DNA from: Oxyruncus cristatus
Lineage: Eukaryota > Chordata > Aves > Passeriformes > Cotingidae
DNA length: 64,000 nt
Reading direction: 5' to 3'
NCBI GenBank assembly: GCA_013399855.1
Contig: VXAY01005021.1
Coordinates: forward strand, 186,001 to 250,000
This document shows, piece by piece, positions 57,425 through 64,000 of the stretch. The notes under the pieces were generated by a model that saw only the letters and a list, made by a program, of their open reading frames with translations, did no database searches and was not told the origin of the DNA. Each line of letters starts with the position of its first letter. Positions within the stretch are counted from its first letter, which is position 1. The position numbers and the translations under genes are program-made.

Positions 57425-60240
57425 ATGGCTCTTTGGTTTTTATCAGAATAACATTAGTCAGACTTTTACCCAACAGCAGGAGCTGATGGTATCTGGAGTC
57501 CATTTTATTCCACCCCAAATGTGTAAGAATAGGGGTGACTGGATAAACAGGCCCCAGGGGCTTCTGCCTGCTATTCATGGAGCAAAGCTGCAAACGGAAA
57601 AAAAAAAAATTAAAAAGAAAAAATTGGGGTAAAGGAAAGAATAGCAAAGTCCCTTGCTCCTTTATCAGATCTTCCTCTCAAGTTTGGCCTTTAAACCTGT
57701 GAAACTTTATGGATTTCTTAAAAGAACACCTCTGAAAGAAAAATGTGAGGTATAAGACCCAGCTACAAAACTGGAACTCTCATCTGTATAACACAGACAA
57801 GCAGTGTGAGGGAATAACTGCAAGGAAAGAAAGTGTTAAGGAGTGGTTTGGATTAGGAGTTTTAGGGAAAACAGGGATATTGGCAAAGGAGGCTACTTCA
57901 GGTCCAGGGGGTCTATGGCAGAATCCAGAAGTACAAGAAAATAAAAGGAGGAATCAAAATGAAGAAGCAGCACACTCAGAAGAATATACATAGAGATTGA
58001 CTTATTAAATAGGATTCTCTTAAGTGAAGGGACTTAAATATGCAGTGGGATTAAAAGCAAATATGGGGATTCAGGGATAACTTGCAGAAAATTTGAATTT
58101 TCTCTGAAATTTCAGAGTCAAGAATATCTTTCCAGATTAAAAAAAAAAAAAAAAAGCCAAACAAAACCCACTCCATATGAAGCTGTTAAAAATGGTCCTT
58201 TTTATAAAACTCACACTGAGCACAGCCTCCTTGTGCAGTGCCAGAAGGATGGGGAAAGGCATTACCCCAGGCATGGGTGAGGTTCACCTCCTTCAGTGAG
58301 GTGGGCCCACAGGCAGTCAGCTCTGCACTCTCTCTCTCGCCCATGTCCATGCCAGGTGCCTCAACCAGTGCATTATTCCAGTGGAAAGGTCGGTGTTTTC
58401 CTGCCACCCAAATTCTCTCCCACTACATGAAAACATTCCCAGCCCGATCCAGATGAAACTAAATATGTGCGTATAAAAAGATTTGGTTTCACTGAATCAA
58501 CATTTTCCAATATTCTTCAGGAAAATCCCAGTCCAGCATAATATTCATGAGAACAATGAATAACTCAGTCAGGTCATCTACACAGCCGAAGCACACGTAC
58601 ACATTTGTATGATTCACTTATGATTACGCTGACTGACCTCTAATTCTTTCCTTTACCCTTTTTCCTCCAGATGCATTTGCACACTGACAAATCATTTTCT
58701 TTTTAAATCAATCAGCCAGGAAAAATGTTTCCTCCATCTGCAGAAATTTCTACACTCACCATTCAATAAATTTACCCAGCTGTCATTGTAGAGTGACATG
58801 GCAAAATAGCACATTCACTAAGAGCCATGTGATAAACTAACTGTGTAAAAAAATACCTATATCAAGGATATCTGACATCTGTTTATTAATCCTGCTCTCT
58901 GGGACTTATTTTAATATTTCAGGGTTATAAGAAGTTCCAAAAATCTCTGATTTTATTCCTCCACAAATTGCTTTTAAGGACAAAGGCAGGCAAAGTCCAT
59001 ACCGGAGAAATTTTGTATTAATAAAAATCTTAACTTACAGCCTGAAATTTTTCCAGCCTTGTAAAGTAGAAAAGTTAACTGAAAGGAGAAACCCCTTCTC
59101 TCCCAACAGGTCCCAGGGATTGCATCTACCTATTAAAACGTCTTGAAATATCAAATTTCAAACTCCCAATATTTTAAAGTTATTTTTTATGGCTGCCTCA
59201 AAGGCCTGGGATAGATATACAGGTGGAAAGTACCAGAGTTTACAAGAAGAAAGTAAAAATTTTTTTTCCATTTTTTTAATATAACTGCTTTGAAAATATT
59301 TTTTTTCTGTTGGCACAATACATGCATCATATTTCATGTACAAAGTGCAATGATACAGGGTACTGTTCATACCAGCAAGAGATGACCCACTATATTTTAA
59401 TGATTAATAATGTGGCTGGCCCAAATTCACTCCAAAAAAACCACCCATTATGACATAATGTATTCTTCTTACGTATGTGTAGAATAAATATACAACCGTA
59501 CCCTTCACTGTCTAAAACTTAATTTTTTTTCCATTTAGATCCTGCACAAAACGTACCACACTTATTTTTATTTCTAGCATGAATATATGCCTTCTTATTT
59601 CTAATCATAACATAAGCTAAAGCAGTTAATAAGGTATGCAGTAATTTCTATTTCAGAACATTAATGCTAATAGTTACAATATTCACATGTATTGTTATCA
59701 CAACATGTTATCGGCACGTGGTTTTTTTGAAAGACAAAAAAAGAACTAATGTATATGAAGAACTAACACTGTACACCTCTTGTTTTATGCAGTGCTGAAC
59801 TTCAGCCATAAATTTTGTGTTCAAGCTACTTCCAAATGTTTAGGGATAGGGACGTATTAGTATTTTGACCAGCTCTTGGCTTTTGTTCTTTCTCTCTGGA
59901 AAGAGAGAATAAAATTCTCTACACCTAACCCTTTGGAGTTAGTTGAAGCCTTTCAGCAACAGCTAAGCCTCTCTAGCAGAAGCAGGTTTGCTTGATAGCC
60001 ATGAATATTTCCTGGGTCATTAATGCAACATACAAGTTTAGGGGGAAGATAGCCCACATTGCTTGTTCCATCAGTACCTCCCTACCTAAGTCAGGTCTGT
60101 TCCCTGAGGCAAACCATATGGGACAAATGAAGGTCTAGCCAACTCATTCACATTGCAGGAAAGATGCTTAGGTCAAGATTCTTCACTCTACATTTCTGCA
60201 TTTCATCTAAGCTTATTTTCACAAGCTGCATAGTTATTCA
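57425..60240. other. Non-coding DNA, no gene seen
   Basis: Unique sequence with an A17 run at 58139-58155 and a perfect palindrome gtgggcccac (58301-58310). The stretch 58690-58850 is repeat-free and could be conserved. Frames are 100 codons or shorter and unfamiliar. Confidence 0.5.
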
Positions 60241-63200
60241 GCTCTTGTGTCTGTCCTCTGTAGTCAATGGAGAAAGACAAATTGCTTCAGTGTGCAACCC
60301 AGCCCACATAAACCAGACTTACAGTCTTTCTAGATTTGCCCGTCTCTCTCCCTTGACTGCAGAGAAAATCTAAAAAAAAACTAAGCTCTGATCTTTGGGA
60401 ACTTAGTTAAGCACCTAAATTTACATAGATCTAATCTTTGCCTCTAAGAAAATTTCATTGTAAAGAAAGCTTTGATGAAAAATGGAAATGAACTTTTATG
60501 AGAATTTTGTTATGATTTTGTTCCTTTTATCCAGATCTAATTAAAACCAATAACTTCATCTTTAGTCAGAAGCTTTGAGCTGTCAGCAACAAGATGTCAC
60601 AGGACTTCCTTAAGAACCCACTTCAATGAATCAAGCAGCCTTGCTGAGCTCGGTTTTGAGAACTCAAGATAGTGTTTGTTGAAAGAACCTTTCCATGGAC
60701 TACTCAGAAAGTAAAAAGGTGTTTCAAGGTGGGGATCTGAAATAAGAAGGCTGATTTGCCTTATCAGCAGGAAAAACACAAATGAGGAGACGTGCCACAT
60801 CAGTTTTCTGACTAGCCAGAACTAGGCAAGGTGTCTAACAAGCACTGTCCACCAAGGACTGTAACTTCTCCCTTCACCAAACACCTTATTTTATGCATAT
60901 GTTGGAGATGAGGGATTTCTAAAGAGATTCTTAAAATACCCCTGTAGAAAGTGCACTGAAGTATAGCACCCAACAATGCCCTTTGGGACCATCCAGGAAG
61001 AAAGAAAAAGTACCTCAGGGCAACCATTTTCACGTTTGCTTTGTGCTAGGGTAGTTCAGCTGGGTGAACCATGTAAAGCTATGCCTGAAAGAATAGCTGT
61101 TCAACAGGCCATTTACCCATACTCTATCAATAACCTCCAGCTGCAAAACCAAAAATGAGACACGCTTGGGCAGCTGGCAAGATTGTCAGAGTTGTGACAT
61201 CGATTCTGGAGCAACGTGAGCCCCACATCATTGCCTCTGCAGCTGACAAAATACTTCTTCCTAGCAGTCCTTCATAGAGCATTATTAACTGCCTAAGTAA
61301 TGCAGTGAATCAGCAGTGGCTTTCACTAGTCAGAAAAGACAAACGTCCAAACTGAGAGTGTCCTGCAAATAGTCCCAATAAGCCCAGAAACCTCAGAGAC
61401 AGCTAATGAAGAAAACGGAAGGAGTGATGACACTGGATGAGATTTCTGAGATAGCTGTATGTTAATGCTCTATGCCACTCTGCATGTAGTAATTGAAAAT
61501 TACTAATTGCAGAGATGAACTGTCAGATATTTTCAAAGGGTTTTTTCATCACACAGGACCATGGTTTCTATAGAAAGACAGCTTTAGACACATGAAAATT
61601 TTTGCTGAAGGGGTCCTCTGATTCAAACGTGAGGGGAAGATTCAAAACAGGTAGGGGGGATATTTTAATAAAGCCAAAGAATATTTATCATATATATGAG
61701 ATTGCAATACCCTAAAATATAACTTTAGAATAATTTCAAGACAGGAAACCTATTAAATCCCCCACATTTTATATTTCTCAAATAAATGGCTACAGTTTGG
61801 GGGGTCATAATAAGGACATGAAGCATAAACAACAAAGTGAATAAGAAAAATAAGAGATCTCTGTCTAAAATCCAGCAACTCACAATGAATCTTTAAAACA
61901 AAGAGTACAAAAAGAGGAAGTTAACTTCAGAACAGTCTCACGCTGAATCTAATCACTGTTTCAACTAACTGTTAAGAAGAAAGGGATCATTAATTGCTTT
62001 TTACAATTTTTTGTGCTAACATTTTTGACCAAAAGCTGAAGCTGAAGCTCAAAATATTTCTGAACAATCTCAAAAAACGAGATGTTAAACCTTGCAAGGA
62101 TCCCTTTCTGTGTTTTATCGTTTAAATTAGAAGGCACCTATATGTCCTAGGACCGTGATAAGATAAATCAAATATAATTGTGTAAGTGTGTGAAAGTTAG
62201 AGTGAGTTAGAAGCTTCCTGGCAGAATGTAATTTTTTTCAGACATGTTGACTCATCAAAACTGATGTTAAGCAACTTCAGTTTGGTTACAAAGAAAAGGA
62301 AATGTTGGCAACTCTCCCAACTCAAAAAACCTGCACCAAAAAAGGGTTGAAGATCTGATTCCATCTTTTTCTTTTCAAATCCACATTTTATTGTTAAAAA
62401 ACTTCACTAGAGAGTAGAGTTTTTAACTAGCATATATAACACAAAGTTCTTAAAATCAAAACTGTGCTATCAGAACTTCCCTTCTCTTGATTTTGGCAAA
62501 AGCTCATTTACATTCAGGCCTGTCTAGTTCAAGCAAGAGTGTACCCATTACTTAAAAAGAGAATTTCAAAAGGAGGTTTGTGCCTTTAGAAGACATAATT
62601 TGCAAAAAAACAAAACATAATGTACACATCTGACCACAGACAGTGTGAGAACCTCAAAAGAATTTAGAGAAAAGAAAGTGTTTTTCAACCTAGAAAAATT
62701 CACCTGAATCTGAAATCCCACTTTCCAGTTCTGTCCAATGCCTCACTTCCAGTCTCATTCTTCACCTGTCTTGCTACATGCTCACACCTCCCCAAAAACA
62801 CATATCATGAGGAACAAATCAGCAACTGCTGAGCAACTGGTATCTAGAAACAGGACATGGGTCTATGGTGGCTGCAGCCTATGGGGACATGGAGCCTACA
62901 TGTGCCTTACACGAGCCTTAATTACAAAACTATGTCAAACTCCCTCAGAAATCATGAGTACTGGCTATGGAAATGCATTTTAATACATCAGGCTAGACAC
63001 CAAGAAAAGCAGATTTTAAAAACCCCTAAACTTGCATTAAGTATGCTTTCAAAAAAATTAGTGGTTTACCACACTCATTTTCTACAATTTCACAACTTTT
63101 TAAACAAAGTAGGAAGCACATTCCAAATAAAGTATTTTTTTTTCCCTTTGGGTCAGAACTGTTCACAAGCAGCACCTGCATCTAAGAGTAAATTGCTGAT

Positions 63201-64000
63201 AGCGTAACATAACCCAGAAACTATCCTTCTTTGCAAGGGCAGTAGAAACTGGCCTTCACCATGAATTGCCACCATCACTAATGAAAGTGGCTAGCTGGAT
63301 GGCTAACGAGACCTCTCATCAGAGAGTGTTAATGGAGAGGAATCAACCTTATATGCAATAAGCGAACAATCAGGTAATGGAGTCAAGGAACCATATAGGC
63401 AAGGTGGAAAATAAATGCCAGGGACTTGAGAAATCTAATCAATGCCTGATTAAGCTAATTGAAGCCTGGCCACTGAAAATTAATGATTCAGAAAATTGCT
63501 CCCAGAACAGAAAAAAGCCAAGATTGCTGGATCTCACATAAGAGACAGAAGGTTCAAATGTGAAAGCAGTTATCAGGAGATTAATACATAGTATCCACGG
63601 TACATAAAAGTTTGCTATCTCACCTTTCACCACATTAAGTATATTGTTTTCCTGCTGCTTCTCCCAGCCCATGCACCCAACACGGCTCTGAAGTCCATTA
63701 GTTTGATTTCTTTTAAATGTAAGAATAAAGGGAATGCTAAGGCTGAAAAGAACAGTAGTGTTCTAATTGCTCCAGAATGTCTTCCTTTCCAACTTCAGTG
63801 AAAACAAAGGGCTTGTGTTCAAACTGAAAAACAGAGTAGTGATGCTAAAAATAACTATGGCATGAAAAGCAAAATACACTTTAGCACATGCTTAGGTACA
63901 GTTGTTCTAATCCTAATCATCAGTGTTTTCAACTAACTAAAGGCTCCTTTCAAAACTTTTATTGAACTGGTGGGCTTTTCTTTTTGCTCCTATCATCTAT
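60241..64000. other. Non-coding DNA, no gene seen
   Basis: AT-rich unique sequence. A weak ctgtagtcaatggagaaag word (60258-60276) recalls the ancient gtcaatgg-core repeats but lacks arms. A short agctgaagctgaagct run lies near 62033-62050. The frame 62857-63207 plus (116 codons) is unfamiliar. No exon or clear transposon is seen to the window end. Confidence 0.5.

Noticed and set aside
60241..60290. gtagtcaatggagaaag resembling the ancient gtcaatgg-core repeats
   Set aside because: No inverted arms; left as a note in the block description only.
1..64000. tRNA, rRNA, CRISPR array, bacterial operon or phage features
   Set aside because: No tRNA T-loop words (ggttcgaatcc type) in folding context, no regular spaced repeats, no long tightly packed frames; the repeats show this is vertebrate DNA.

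Overview
This window looks like vertebrate, most probably avian, nuclear DNA from a gene desert or a very long intron. The clade call rests on repeats. Three 3'-terminal pieces of CR1 LINEs (about 1443-1893, 46883-46932, 50861-51247) carry the typical avian terminus (tcacagaat-type octamers followed by ggttggaagggacct). An older CR1-like 3' end lies near 49470-49770. There are no Alu-like or B1-like poly-A SINEs. By eye, recognisable interspersed repeats cover only about 3-4% of the window, which fits a bird better than a turtle or crocodile. The sequence is AT-rich, with two slightly GC-richer patches (about 34.1-36.4 kb and 55.8-57.5 kb). One ambiguous base sits at 35770 inside a poly-A run, as expected of a draft assembly.

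I recognise no protein-coding gene, coding exon, tRNA, rRNA or CRISPR array. Open frames in this window are short, overlap on both strands, and look like chance. The exceptions worth listing are a CR1 ORF2 remnant (minus strand, 1518-1826) and one unusually long anonymous frame (39966-40586, plus strand, 206 codons, ATG in strong Kozak context). The second matches no family I know.

Layout: 1-10 kb, unique AT-rich DNA with one CR1 and a small tandem repeat. 10.6 kb, a tight cluster of palindromic transcription-factor motifs. 12-23 kb, small tandem duplications and old MIR/CORE-SINE-like and palindromic relics. 23.8-25.7 kb, repeat-free DNA that could be conserved non-coding sequence. 31.1-31.6 kb, a stop-poor stretch ending in a perfect splice donor. 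32.9-36.7 kb, the most structured part: two near-identical (GC)n(AC)n tracts, a CpG-enriched patch, a (TG)19 tract running into a splice-acceptor-like site, a short exon-like interval, and a palindromic ancient repeat. 37.3 kb, a 24-base-pair microRNA-precursor-like hairpin next to HOX/CDX-type motifs. 38-46 kb, a MIR-like relic, the 206-codon frame and a palindromic repeat. 46.9-51.2 kb, three CR1 pieces. 53.8-55.1 kb, old repeat relics. 56.5-57.4 kb, three strong G-quadruplex motifs within 900 bp. 57.4-64 kb, nothing distinctive.

The genes do not form a system. If the window has a function, it is most likely cis-regulatory, plus perhaps one unannotated non-coding transcript (34.1-36.7 kb, plus strand) and one small hairpin RNA (37.3 kb). 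Both are inferences that need expression and conservation data. I could run no database search; repeat-family names rest on recognising consensus motifs.
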